A stretch of DNA of 37,100 nt from assembly GCA_016288465.1 (NCBI GenBank), contig JAEEZC010000066.1:1-37100 (forward strand), read 5' to 3'. The translations under genes were made by a program, and so were the position numbers. Origin of the DNA: Verrucomicrobiota bacterium (lineage in GTDB: Bacteria; Verrucomicrobiota; Kiritimatiellia; RFP12; UBA1067). Below the pieces are notes generated by a model. It saw only the letters and a program-made list of their open reading frames with translations, was not told the DNA's origin and searched no databases. Numbering within the stretch: position 1 is the stretch's first letter; each line of letters opens with the position of its first letter. Positions 16,655-25,786 of this stretch are shown piece after piece.

Positions 16655-19600
16655 TGACGGGCCTCCCTTCCGTCTATGGCGCAGATCTGTTCGTACAGGC
16701 GGGCGCATATGTCGTGACGATACGCAAAATGGCGTCCGGCTATTGCGCACTTCTCCGGCTCGAGCCTGAAGCCGGCGTCGGCGTACTTCTCGATCATCGA
16801 CACGACCTCTTCGACTGAGCCGACGCGGTTGAACATGTTCTGGCCCTGATGCTCGGCAAACACGACCTCGGCGTAGTCGTCGCCCTTCAGAAGTCCGTCG
16901 TGGCGGTCGGGAATCCAGAAGATGCACGGCTTGTCCAGGAACAGGAAGTCGAAGCTCACGCTCGAGTAGTCGGTCACGCACAGCGAAGCATGGCGTATCC
17001 AGTACGATATCTCGGACGTCGGGACCAGCTTGATCGGCAGACTGAAGTCGAGTCCCTTCACGTGGTTCACCAGATGATGGTGCGCGGCCATTATAATCCG
17101 GACATTTCTCTTCTTCAGCCTCTCGATGTTCTCTTCGCAGACAAGCGAACGTATGCCCGAGAGATATGCGGACTTCTCTATCGCCTCCATGCCCTTGTTG
17201 AACGCTGCGCGCCACGTCGGCATGAAGAAGACGACTTTCTCGCCTTCCTCCGCGCTTTCGTCCTTCAGGAGGTCCCATCTCGGAAGCCCTGCGATGAGAT
17301 AGCGGGGCTTGCGTTTCGTCTCCCAGTGCTCGGGGACGTGCTCTTCGAGGAACCTTTTCTCCGTCTCGGACGTCGCGTTGACGTAGTTGGCGACGGCAAA
17401 TGAGCTGGCGAGCGTCGGGGCCATCTTCCAGAACGTCGGGCCGTGCTGCATGAAGATGTAGCTGCAGCCGTCGAGCATGTGGAAATATCGCCAGGTAAGG
17501 GGATTGAGCGCCGTGTTCTCCATGACGACGGCTCTCAGTCGCGGAAGGAGGTCGCGGCACTTTGTGATGAATTCGAAGTCGTCGAAGCCGTTGCCGGAAA
17601 GCAGGATCACGTCCTTAAGCCCGTTGTCCTCGCGCATCCGGTCGACCATGCAGTGCTTTTTCCAGACGACGTATCTGCACGGAACGCCGTGCGTCTGCAG
17701 CCATCTGAAGAACGTCCACGAGTCGATTGGCTCGTTTGTCGTGGAGTTTAGTTGCCCTGCGACTATGACAAGGTCCTTCTTCGTCCCGTTTCTCGCGATT
17801 ATCGCATCGCGCATGATCTTCTGGACTTTGCGCGGCGCCATCCTGATGAAGTATTCTATGTCGATCGGCTGCTCGAAGCCGCCCTTTGCCGCAAGCGCGT
17901 CGAATCTCGCGGCCATCTCGGGGACGACGCTCTTCAGAAGCTCGATTCCGCCGAAGGCGTCGAAACCCTTTTCGCTCAGCCAGGCGCGAGCTTTCGGCAT
18001 CCTCTCGCCGTAGAAGAGAACGTCGTGTGCCATTCGCGAGAGGAACGCCTTGCGCATGACTTCGTCCTGAATGCCGTCAAGGACTTCCGCAAGGCCCTTG
18101 AGCGCCTGCGTCGGCGCGTCGCTTGCCGCCGTCTGCAGCCTCGACACCGCGGAAGACGGGTCGCCTCTCCTGTAGTCGTAGAAGGGCGCGTTCAGGACGC
18201 GCATCCGCCTGACTTTGCTCAGTTGCGCGAGAACCCAGACAAGATCCTCGCCGAGCTTGAGGTCGGGGAACCTGGCGCCTGTCCTGCGCAGGAACTCGGC
18301 ACTCCACAGAAAGGCCCAGCACGCTCCGTAGACAGGAAGACTCTCAAGTCCGGCGACGGAGAACGCCTTGTTCTGCGGAAACTCCTTGACGTGGTTCGAG
18401 AGCTGCCAGTAGTGCTCGACCGGCATCATCGAATCGCAGTCGACGCAGCGGTAGTCGAACATCACGGCGTCCAGCCTGTCCATGGCCGCCATCGTCAGAG
18501 TCTGCGCCGCCATGTGCGGACGCAGCCTGTCGTCGCCGTCGACAAACGCTATGTACCTGCCTGACGCCTTCTCCATACCGAAGTTCCTCGCCCGCGAGAC
18601 TCCGCCGTTCTCAAGGTGCCAGACCTTGATTCGCCGGTCGATCTTCGCATAGAAGTCGAGAATCCTTGCGCTGTCGTCGATGGAGCCGTCGTCGACGCAG
18701 ATCACCTCGAAGTCGGGCACTGACTGCCTTCTCAGCGACTCCAGCGTCGCGGCGACGTACTTCTCCACGTTGTAGACGGGAACGATGAACGAGACAAGCG
18801 GCGCGTCGGTGCGGACTTCCTGGGGAAGGGCTTTCGGGAACCATTCTTCAGGCGTGGCTTCGGGCTCCCGGCTGAGTCCGCCGGCGCGGTTGAGCAGTTC
18901 AAAGACGCGCTCCTGCACCCATTGCCGGCTTTCCCCGCAGACAAGGTCGGCGTAGTGGAACGCCTTGGTCTTGTGGAGTATCGCCGACGTACAGTCGGAG
19001 ATCGCCTCCTCGATCGGCGTGCCAATGAACCTCTGGACGAACCCGGCCATGTGCCGGTACAGCACGCCCAGCAGATCTCTGCGATTCTCCCTCTGAAGAA
19101 GCTCTGCGACGAAAGCGTAGATCTTCGTCGCGTCCGGAATCTCGCCCTTACCCGCGGCCTTCTGCTGCTTCGCCATTATGCCTTCGTCGTTTCGAAGGTA
19201 GTGGTAGTGGCGGTGCGCGGTGAAGAAGCAGTTCCTTGCGCGGCAGAACACCTCGAAGAAGAACGCCTCGTCCTCGTTCTTTGCGCCTTCAGGGAACCTG
19301 ATGCCGTTGGCCCTCAGGAAATCCGCCCTGTAGAGCTTGTCCCAGGCGCATACGTCGGTCCGGTTGACTATGTCGCAGTCGGGACGGATGCATCCTTCAA
19401 CGGGATTGTCGAAATAGGCCAGCGTCGCCTTCCGCTCGTCCTCGGAGACTTTGTAGGTGTATTCGACGGCGACGCCGCATTTTGCCAGATCGCATGTCGG
19501 ATTGTCCTCAAGGGCGTCCGCCATCTCTCCGAACATGTCGCGCTCGACGTAGTCGTCGGCGTCCACGAAGCCGATGAACTTGCCCTTTGCGGCGTCCATT

Positions 19601-21360
19601 CCGGCGTTTCGGGCGGAGCTCAGGCCGCCGTTCTTCTTGTGGATGACCCTGATGCGCTCGTCGGTCCCGGCCCACTTGTCGCAAAGAGCCGGCGTGGAAT
19701 CCGTGGAGCCGTCGTCGACGACTATTATCTCAAGCCTCTTGTATGTCTGGCGCACGAGGCTCTCGAGGCACCTGTCCAGGAGCTTCTCCGTATTGTACGC
19801 GGGGACTACAACGGAGACGAGCGGCGTGGACGCGTGGTGCGTGTGCTCTGTGAAGGGGCGCGGCAGAACCTTTATCTTTCCGGCGTGGACAAGAGCCGTC
19901 GCGACAAACGCCTGTTCGTCGGACGCAAGCGTCGAGAGCAGATAGGCGTTCCTTCGCAGCCAGTCGGTCTTGAACACGAAGTCCGCGGCGTTCGACGAGG
20001 CGGGGTCCGGCACGCCGCCCACGATGTCCGCGCCTTCAGCCTTCGCCGTGTTCACCATCCGCTCAAGCGCATGTTCGTTGATGTAGCGGTCGTTTACGTC
20101 CAGAATCGCCACATAGTCGCGTGAGATTCCGTCCAGCACGGACGACGAGACCCTGTCGGCGAAGATCGCCTCCGCCCGTTTCGACATCGAGAGCGTCGCG
20201 ACGTGCTTGAGAAAGGCGTCCCTGCCCATGCCGTCGCCGTTGTCTCCGGTCACGACAAGGGCGACGTCGGGAAGCCGTCTGGCCTCAGTGTGCTTTGCGG
20301 CCGCCGCCTTCAGCTTCGCAAGCTCCAGCCTGCTGCTCTCGCGGTCTCTGAAGAACTTCATCATCCACTTCCCGAGGTTGGAGCCGTTGCGCATTGCGAA
20401 TGCGGAATAGGAGGGGGATGACTTTATGAGCCTGAGCGACTCGGCCATTATGTCGTTGCGGACGTCCTCGGGTTTGACGGTGGAGAAGAACTCGTCCTTT
20501 TCGAACAGGGACTTCACCGCGCCAAAGAGCTCGGCGTACTCCTTTTCATGCGCAGAGAGCACGTCGAGCGTCCTTGTGATCGAATACATCGACGTCAGGG
20601 CAAGGCCGGCCCGGAACCTCTCGGCGAGGTTTCTGCCGCGGAGCTCGGCCGAAAGGGCGCTCCATGCCTGTACTATGGAAAGGGGAGTCGCCTGGTTTGC
20701 GGACTGCAGGTTGCCCGTTGCCCTTGCCCGGTAGTTGTAAAGGGACTCTCCGACGTATGAGATGCGTGTTGCGGCGGCAATCGCAAGGCATCCGAAGACG
20801 ACGTCGTTTGAGCGGTCCAGCGGCTGGAACTCGATTTTGTTCCGCCTGACGAAGTCCGCCTTGACAAGCCTGTTCCAGGGCGCGAAGTTGAAGCACGAGA
20901 ACGCCTTTTCGCGGAACGCGGCGCCGTCGCACGGAAAGCGGATGTCTGACGGCAGGCTCGGCACTATGTTCCGTATGACCTTCCCGGTCGCGTCGTCGCG
21001 CTCGCAGTGCTTCCACAGCACCACGTCCGCGTCGTCGGCCTTCGCCCTTGAGTACGCCTTCTCGAAAAGCGTCGGCTCGCACCAGTCGTCCGAATCCGCA
21101 AAGCCGAGGTATTCGCCCGTCGCCACGGCCATGCCGGCGTTGCGCGCGGCGCCTGCGTTCGTGTGCTTGTGGGAGAGGACCTTGACTCGGCCGTCCTTCG
21201 CCGCGTATTCGGACAGGATCGCGGATGAGCCGTCGGTAGAGCCGTCGTCAACGCAGACGACCTCGATTTCCCGCAGAGACTGGCCGACAAGCGAGTCCAG
21301 ACACTGCCGGAGATAGGCCTCAACGTTGTAGACGGGTACTATTACCGAGACTTTCGTCAT
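16651..21360 (-). CDS. Giant glycosyltransferase: three GT2 modules + C-terminal CDP-glycerol glycerophosphotransferase-like (TagB/TagF) domain
   Basis: Three GT2 signatures (VSVIVPVYNVEAYL..VDDGSTDG; VSVVVPAYNTEKLL..VDDGSTDS; VSFIVPVYNVEKYV..VDDGSIDD) then FMQHGPTFWK...VVFFMPTWRAAF...VTDYSSVSFDFLFLDKPCIFW. Start at 21360 (MTKVSVIVPVYN), 7 nt from TATAAT. Confidence 0.95.
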   Translation of the reverse strand: MTKVSVIVPVYNVEAYLRQCLDSLVGQSLREIEVVCVDDGSTDGSSAILSEYAAKDGRVKVLSHKHTNAGAARNAGMAVATGEYLGFADSDDWCEPTLFEKAYSRAKADDADVVLWKHCERDDATGKVIRNIVPSLPSDIRFPCDGAAFREKAFSCFNFAPWNRLVKADFVRRNKIEFQPLDRSNDVVFGCLAIAAATRISYVGESLYNYRARATGNLQSANQATPLSIVQAWSALSAELRGRNLAERFRAGLALTSMYSITRTLDVLSAHEKEYAELFGAVKSLFEKDEFFSTVKPEDVRNDIMAESLRLIKSSPSYSAFAMRNGSNLGKWMMKFFRDRESSRLELAKLKAAAAKHTEARRLPDVALVVTGDNGDGMGRDAFLKHVATLSMSKRAEAIFADRVSSSVLDGISRDYVAILDVNDRYINEHALERMVNTAKAEGADIVGGVPDPASSNAADFVFKTDWLRRNAYLLSTLASDEQAFVATALVHAGKIKVLPRPFTEHTHHASTPLVSVVVPAYNTEKLLDRCLESLVRQTYKRLEIIVVDDGSTDSTPALCDKWAGTDERIRVIHKKNGGLSSARNAGMDAAKGKFIGFVDADDYVERDMFGEMADALEDNPTCDLAKCGVAVEYTYKVSEDERKATLAYFDNPVEGCIRPDCDIVNRTDVCAWDKLYRADFLRANGIRFPEGAKNEDEAFFFEVFCRARNCFFTAHRHYHYLRNDEGIMAKQQKAAGKGEIPDATKIYAFVAELLQRENRRDLLGVLYRHMAGFVQRFIGTPIEEAISDCTSAILHKTKAFHYADLVCGESRQWVQERVFELLNRAGGLSREPEATPEEWFPKALPQEVRTDAPLVSFIVPVYNVEKYVAATLESLRRQSVPDFEVICVDDGSIDDSARILDFYAKIDRRIKVWHLENGGVSRARNFGMEKASGRYIAFVDGDDRLRPHMAAQTLTMAAMDRLDAVMFDYRCVDCDSMMPVEHYWQLSNHVKEFPQNKAFSVAGLESLPVYGACWAFLWSAEFLRRTGARFPDLKLGEDLVWVLAQLSKVRRMRVLNAPFYDYRRGDPSSAVSRLQTAASDAPTQALKGLAEVLDGIQDEVMRKAFLSRMAHDVLFYGERMPKARAWLSEKGFDAFGGIELLKSVVPEMAARFDALAAKGGFEQPIDIEYFIRMAPRKVQKIMRDAIIARNGTKKDLVIVAGQLNSTTNEPIDSWTFFRWLQTHGVPCRYVVWKKHCMVDRMREDNGLKDVILLSGNGFDDFEFITKCRDLLPRLRAVVMENTALNPLTWRYFHMLDGCSYIFMQHGPTFWKMAPTLASSFAVANYVNATSETEKRFLEEHVPEHWETKRKPRYLIAGLPRWDLLKDESAEEGEKVVFFMPTWRAAFNKGMEAIEKSAYLSGIRSLVCEENIERLKKRNVRIIMAAHHHLVNHVKGLDFSLPIKLVPTSEISYWIRHASLCVTDYSSVSFDFLFLDKPCIFWIPDRHDGLLKGDDYAEVVFAEHQGQNMFNRVGSVEEVVSMIEKYADAGFRLEPEKCAIAGRHFAYRHDICARLYEQICAIDGREARQ

Positions 21361-21367
21361 GCCGCGT

Positions 21368-21376
21368 ATTATACCA
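21368..21376 (-). promoter_or_regulatory. Extended -10 TGGTATAAT, 7 nt from giant GT ATG
   Basis: ATTATACCA on + strand. Confidence 0.82.
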
Positions 21377-21443
21377 TAATAAGCACTGAATTTGGCCTTT
21401 GCCGCGGCCTTGTGTCGGCCTGGTGGAACGGGGCGGACGAAAA

Positions 21444-21452
21444 TGGTATAAT
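21444..21452 (+). promoter_or_regulatory. Extended -10 TGGTATAAT, 7 nt from esterase ATG
   Basis: Motif match. Confidence 0.82.
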
Positions 21453-21459
21453 CTCGCAC

Positions 21460-22431
21460 ATGGTAAAACAGACATCTCTAGCAGTCGCCGCGCTGTCGGC
21501 GTTCGTTGCCGCGGCCTATCCTGCGCCATACGCCGCCGACGTGTCAACACCCGAGAAGCGCGCGGCTAAGATTGAACAGCTTTGGACGCATGACAAGGCC
21601 TCCGACGTGCGCATCTGGCCGGCGGAGCGGCTGAAGCCCGAGGCAGTCCAGAAGCCGTTCTCCCTGACCGAGTGGGAGCTTGACCAGAGCAATCTCGTGA
21701 TTGGCGACGTGCTCAACCCGCAGTTCTCCGTCTTCCCGGCCAAGGGAGAGGGGCGGCGCCCCGCGGTGCTTGTGTTTCCAGGCGGCGGCTATCACGTCCT
21801 GGGCTGGAATAAGGAGGGCACCGAAATAGCGGAATGGCTCAACTCGCTCGGCTTTGCCGCGTTTGTGCTTCTGTACCGCACCGACGATCGTGACGGGGCG
21901 CTCGCCGACGCGCAGCGCACAATGGGCATCCTGCGGCGCGACGCCGCGAAGTACGGCATCGATCCCGCGAGGCTTGGCGTAATCGGCTTCTCGGCAGGCG
22001 CCAATCTCGCCGTCAGGCTCTCGACCAACTGGCGCAGCCGCACGTATGAGAAGGTGGACGATGCCGACGACCAGCCGTGCCGCCCGGACTTCATGCTGCC
22101 GATCTATCCGTGGGACATCAGGCCGAGGCTGAACTCGACGGATCCGTGGAAGGGCTGGGAGAAGACGATGGCCCTTGCGAAGGAGTATCCTGTCGACTCG
22201 CAGACTCCGCCGTCGTTTACGATACAGTCCATTGACGACATGTGCGAGGCGGAGACGGCCGTTGCGCTCGACTTCGTCCTGCGCAGGGCCGGAGTGCAGT
22301 CTGAAATCCGCATCTATCCGAGCGGCGGGCACGGCTACGGCCTTCGCAGGCTCGGCAAGCCGACCGACGTCTGGAGCTACGAGGCGGCCAGCTGGCTGGC
22401 GCGTTTCGCAGGGCCTGCTTCAGTCCGCTGA
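21460..22431 (+). CDS. Secreted alpha/beta hydrolase (acetyl-xylan-esterase-like)
   Basis: Signal peptide MVKQTSLAVAALSAFVAAAYPAPYA; VLVFPGGGYHVLGWNKEG; GFSAGANLA nucleophile elbow. Start at 21460 rather than 21412. Confidence 0.88.
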   Translation: MVKQTSLAVAALSAFVAAAYPAPYAADVSTPEKRAAKIEQLWTHDKASDVRIWPAERLKPEAVQKPFSLTEWELDQSNLVIGDVLNPQFSVFPAKGEGRRPAVLVFPGGGYHVLGWNKEGTEIAEWLNSLGFAAFVLLYRTDDRDGALADAQRTMGILRRDAAKYGIDPARLGVIGFSAGANLAVRLSTNWRSRTYEKVDDADDQPCRPDFMLPIYPWDIRPRLNSTDPWKGWEKTMALAKEYPVDSQTPPSFTIQSIDDMCEAETAVALDFVLRRAGVQSEIRIYPSGGHGYGLRRLGKPTDVWSYEAASWLARFAGPASVR

Positions 22432-22489
22432 CGAGAGCCTCCCGTCCGATCTCTTCGCTTGGATTTGCGTATCATTCCCGAGTGGAATT

Positions 22490-22498
22490 TGGTACACT
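22490..22498 (+). promoter_or_regulatory. Extended -10-like TGGTACACT upstream of MBL hydrolase
   Basis: Motif match, weaker hexamer. Confidence 0.5.
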
Positions 22499-22553
22499 AT
22501 ACGCAGACGCGCATGAGGACGCGCGTTTTGCTGGAAATCGAGGAGGTATGGCT

Positions 22554-23480
22554 GTGACTACAAGGCGAGATATGATTGTGGCGGCGGGCGCGGCTGGCGC
22601 GATGGCCGCGCTGGACTGCCGCGGTGCGCTGTGCGGAGACCGGGACGCGCTTCAGCGCGAGATAGACATGGTGACTCCGACCGTCTGGGACATGTACTAC
22701 AAGGCCGGCGTCGGCCTTGCGCCGGCCGAGGCCGCGCGCCTTCGCGCCGAGCTGCCGGCTCTCGGGCGCGTCGAGGACGCGTTCGACAAGGTCGTGGATG
22801 AGGTCATGACCACGGAGGTCTGCGACCGTCCCGCAGTCTGGTTCGTCTACAACATGGGCTTCATAGTGAAGACGCCGAAGACGCTCTTCGCCATCGATCT
22901 CCATCATCGAAGGGCGGAGGAGCTTGCGCCGATACTGGACTTCGCCCTCATCACCCACAACCACGGCGACCACTTCACCGAGCGATTCTACAACGCGATG
23001 AACGGCGCTCAGCGGAAGACCGTCATCTCCAACTTCAAGGACAACTACGGCGCGCACTTCGGCGGGCGCTGCATCGGCGGCTACACACGTGCGGAGAAGA
23101 CCTTCGAACTCGGCGACGTGACGATCCGCACGACGTACACCGACCACAACAAGTATCTGGTCGACTTCACGACTGTGTTCGAGATCGAGTCGTGCGGCTT
23201 TACGATCTACCATACGGGCGACTGCGCGAACGCCGCCAAGCTCAAGCCGAAGTGCGCAAGCCCTGACCTCTGGATGTTCCATCCGTATTGCGGTATGAAG
23301 GCGGTCGAAGGGGCGAAGGCGGTGAATCCGAAGCTCGCCGTCGTCGCGCACCTGAACGAGCTTGGACACGCGAAGAACCGGTGGCGCTGGACCTGGGCCC
23401 AGGGCGACGCCGCGAAGGCGAAGCTCGAGGAGGCCGGATTCAGGGCCGTCGTTCCGGTCTGGGGAGACAGAATCGCATAG
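22554..23480 (+). CDS. MBL-fold (UlaG-like) metal-dependent hydrolase with Tat-like signal
   Basis: LITHNHGDHF; TTRRDMIVAAGAAGAMAAL. GTG at 22554 is 6 nt downstream of GGAGGT. Confidence 0.85.
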   Translation: MTTRRDMIVAAGAAGAMAALDCRGALCGDRDALQREIDMVTPTVWDMYYKAGVGLAPAEAARLRAELPALGRVEDAFDKVVDEVMTTEVCDRPAVWFVYNMGFIVKTPKTLFAIDLHHRRAEELAPILDFALITHNHGDHFTERFYNAMNGAQRKTVISNFKDNYGAHFGGRCIGGYTRAEKTFELGDVTIRTTYTDHNKYLVDFTTVFEIESCGFTIYHTGDCANAAKLKPKCASPDLWMFHPYCGMKAVEGAKAVNPKLAVVAHLNELGHAKNRWRWTWAQGDAAKAKLEEAGFRAVVPVWGDRIA

Positions 23481-23550
23481 CGGACCCTTTGCCCTGCACG
23501 CTCCCCGCGCGACCACTTGGGTTCCCGTCGGTTTTGGTCTTAACTCCGAT

Positions 23551-23755
23551 GGTTTGGGCTCTCACTAACGTTCCGCTGCTTCGCAGTTTCAAACCATATC
23601 AAAGGGGCTTGATTTGCTGTATTTTTAGCTACCTTCGGCTGAGGAGATCTGGAGGATACTTCCTCCAGATAAAACAAAACAAGACAAGTGGTTTCCTTGC
23701 AGCATTGCGCGGCGAAGCACGCCCTGCCAGCGGAACGTTAGTGAGAGCCCAAACC
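23551..23755. mobile_element. 205-bp element bounded by perfect 28-bp inverted repeats (MITE-like or invertible segment)
   Basis: GGTTTGGGCTCTCACTAACGTTCCGCTG (23551-23578) and its exact reverse complement (23728-23755). Confidence 0.7.
23647..23670. repeat. Perfect hairpin ATCTGGAGGA-tact-TCCTCCAGAT
   Basis: Read directly. Confidence 0.9.
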
Positions 23756-23945
23756 TTTTCGGAACTACTACGTAGGTTTTGGATTTTCCAACGTTGGTTT
23801 TCGCCGCGTCTGCGGCAAACTGTCGGGGTCTGCCCCCGTCGGCTCATAACCCGCCGCCGGAAGCGTCGGGCGTGGAAACGCGGGGTAGATTTGATGGAGA
23901 TTGTCTCCATCAGGGATGGCGTGGCGGGGCAGCGCTACCGTTGCA

Positions 23946-24033
23946 TCAACCGTCAAACGAAATTTTGTCAACCGGCAAAACATCTTCCATCAACCGGCAA
24001 AATTCTTTTTGTCAACTAGCGGAAATCCGATCT
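23946..24033. repeat. Four imperfect 22-bp direct repeats (TCAACCGGCAAAA...)
   Basis: TCAAC(CG/TA) at 23946, 23968, 23990, 24012, exactly 22 bp apart. Confidence 0.8.
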
Positions 24034-24263
24034 GCGTGAGATATAACGAAGTGCATAGAAAGTGAAATGACGAATTTAGGTTCAGTTAATTGGCTCTCTG
24101 TCAAACGGGTGAAGAAATCAAAGAAGGTGATTGGATACGTTACCCGGTACCGTTCGGAGATGGCGTCTCAGCATATGTCCACCTGCCGCAATCTTCGTGT
24201 GCGAGTGGCCATGTCGGGGCGGCGATCAGCGGCGAGGCGGATTTGCGCCGTTTCATATATGTG

Positions 24264-24272
24264 TGATATAAT
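24264..24272 (+). promoter_or_regulatory. Extended -10 TGATATAAT, 7 nt from galM ATG
   Basis: Motif match. Confidence 0.8.
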
Positions 24273-24279
24273 ACGGAGC

Positions 24280-25383
24280 ATGAAAAAGCCATCATACAAG
24301 GTCGCCGCATTCGGAACCACGAAATACGGCGAAAAGGCCCGCAAGTACACTCTCAACGGCGCCGGCGGCGTCGTGATGGAAGTCTCTGACTACGGCGGCA
24401 AGATAGTGAAGCTGTTCACTCCCGACCGCCGCGGCAAGCTGCAGGACGTTGTCGTCGGCTTCGACTCGCCGGCAGGCTGGGACGAGGGCGATCCCTACTG
24501 GGGATGCATTGTCGGCCGCTACGCCAACCGAATTGCAAAGGGCGTCTTCAAGCTGAACGGCAAGAAGGTCAAGCTGCCGGCTCTCAACAACGCTCCTGGC
24601 GGCATAGGGTGCAATCTGCATGGCGGCGCGCGCGGCTGGAACGCGTATGTCTGGAAGGCGAAGCCGTTCGTGAACGGGTACGACGTCGGAATCGAGTTCC
24701 GCCACACTTCTCCCGACGGCGACGAGGGCTTTCCCGGGAAGGTCGACGTCAAGGTCGTCTACACGCTGACGAAGGACAACGTCTGGCGCGTCGACTACGA
24801 GGCTGTTCCCGACAAGGAGACGCCGATCAACATGACGCAGCACGTCTACTTCAACTTCAAGGGCGAGGCCGGCGGCACGATCGAGGACCACGTGATGAAG
24901 ATCCCCGCCAAGAAGTACCTTCCCACGGACGAAGGGCAGATACCGACCGGCGTTCTGAAGGACGTCGCGGGAACGCCGTTCGACTTCCGCAAGGGCATGC
25001 GCATCGGCGAGAAGATCAACGCGGGATTCCGCGACCTCGAGATCGGCAAGGGCTACGACCACTGCTGGGTGCTGGACAAGGGCGAGATGGCGACGGGCAG
25101 GAAGTCCCGTTCGCTCGTTCGCGCGGCTGAGGTGACGTGTCCGCTCAACGGTCGCGGCGTGGACGTCTGGACGTCCGAGCCCGCCGTTCAGATCTACACC
25201 GCGAACTGGGCGTCCTACGACAAGATCGCCAAGGGCGGCGAGCATCTGTCGTTCCGCTGCGGCGTCGCGATCGAGACGCAGCACGCGCCGGATTCGCCCA
25301 ACAAGCCGCAATGGCCCTCGACTTTCGTGAAGGCGGGCGAGACGTACCGCTCGACGACGGAATTCCGCTTCTTTGCGAAGTGA
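24280..25383 (+). CDS. galM: Aldose 1-epimerase (galactose mutarotase)
   Basis: MEVSDYGGKIVKLFTPDRRGKLQDVVVGFDS..GRYANRIAKG..NNAPGGIGCNLHGG..NMTQHVYFNFKG. Start 24280 is 7 nt from TATAAT; the ORF track start (24067) is too long. Confidence 0.93.
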   Translation: MKKPSYKVAAFGTTKYGEKARKYTLNGAGGVVMEVSDYGGKIVKLFTPDRRGKLQDVVVGFDSPAGWDEGDPYWGCIVGRYANRIAKGVFKLNGKKVKLPALNNAPGGIGCNLHGGARGWNAYVWKAKPFVNGYDVGIEFRHTSPDGDEGFPGKVDVKVVYTLTKDNVWRVDYEAVPDKETPINMTQHVYFNFKGEAGGTIEDHVMKIPAKKYLPTDEGQIPTGVLKDVAGTPFDFRKGMRIGEKINAGFRDLEIGKGYDHCWVLDKGEMATGRKSRSLVRAAEVTCPLNGRGVDVWTSEPAVQIYTANWASYDKIAKGGEHLSFRCGVAIETQHAPDSPNKPQWPSTFVKAGETYRSTTEFRFFAK

Positions 25384-25392
25384 CATGCGCGG

Positions 25393-25773
25393 ATGACGGC
25401 TGTCGAGAAGGCGTTCGCAAAGCTCGCGAGGTCTCGCTTCCGTTCACGCTTCCACCTTTCCGACGCCGACGTCGCGTACGTCGGCGGGAAGGGTCTGGAG
25501 ACTATCCGCCGCCACTGCGAGGACTTCGTCCGCACGCGCCTTGCGCCGGCGAGCCCTCCGAACGACGGGAGGCAGACTCCGATGCGGGGGCATCCCGTCT
25601 TCGTCGCGCAGCATGCATGCGCGTGCTGCTGCCGCGGATGCCTTGCGAAATGGTGGAAGGTTCCGAAGGGCGTTGAGATTCCCGCCGAACGCCAGGCGGG
25701 AATCGTCGACTTTCTCATGGCGTGGATCGAGCTTGAGCTGCGCCGGCGGAAAAATGGTATAATCTCATCCTGA
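25393..25773 (+). CDS. DUF4186-like protein
   Basis: RSRFHLSDADVAYV..., QHACACCCRGCLAKWW. Confidence 0.8.
   Translation: MTAVEKAFAKLARSRFRSRFHLSDADVAYVGGKGLETIRRHCEDFVRTRLAPASPPNDGRQTPMRGHPVFVAQHACACCCRGCLAKWWKVPKGVEIPAERQAGIVDFLMAWIELELRRRKNGIISS
25755..25763 (+). promoter_or_regulatory. Extended -10 TGGTATAAT for yqeY, embedded in the DUF4186 gene 3' end
   Basis: Motif match; a leader with a possible SD (aagga) follows. Confidence 0.75.
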
Positions 25774-25786
25774 AAGGACAACGAAG

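Noticed and set aside
16655-17560. N-terminal extension of the 16085-17560 ORF
   Set aside because: Overlaps the giant GT in another frame; SD and ATGA coupling place the start at 16654.
18922-20124. 400-aa plus-strand ORF
   Set aside because: Antisense to the giant GT; no recognisable domain.
23629-23910. Minus-strand ORF (VWALTNVPLAGRASPRNAARKPLVLFCF...) as a gene
   Set aside because: Runs through the IR element and hairpins; the VWALTNVPL match on both strands is just the inverted repeat being translated.
23946-24033. CRISPR array
   Set aside because: Period is only 22 bp with no spacer/repeat partition; direct repeats instead.
24067-24279. N-terminal extension of the galM ORF
   Set aside because: Contains the TATAAT box; mutarotase homology begins after 24280.
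24292-25386. 364-aa minus-strand ORF
   Set aside because: Antisense shadow of galM.
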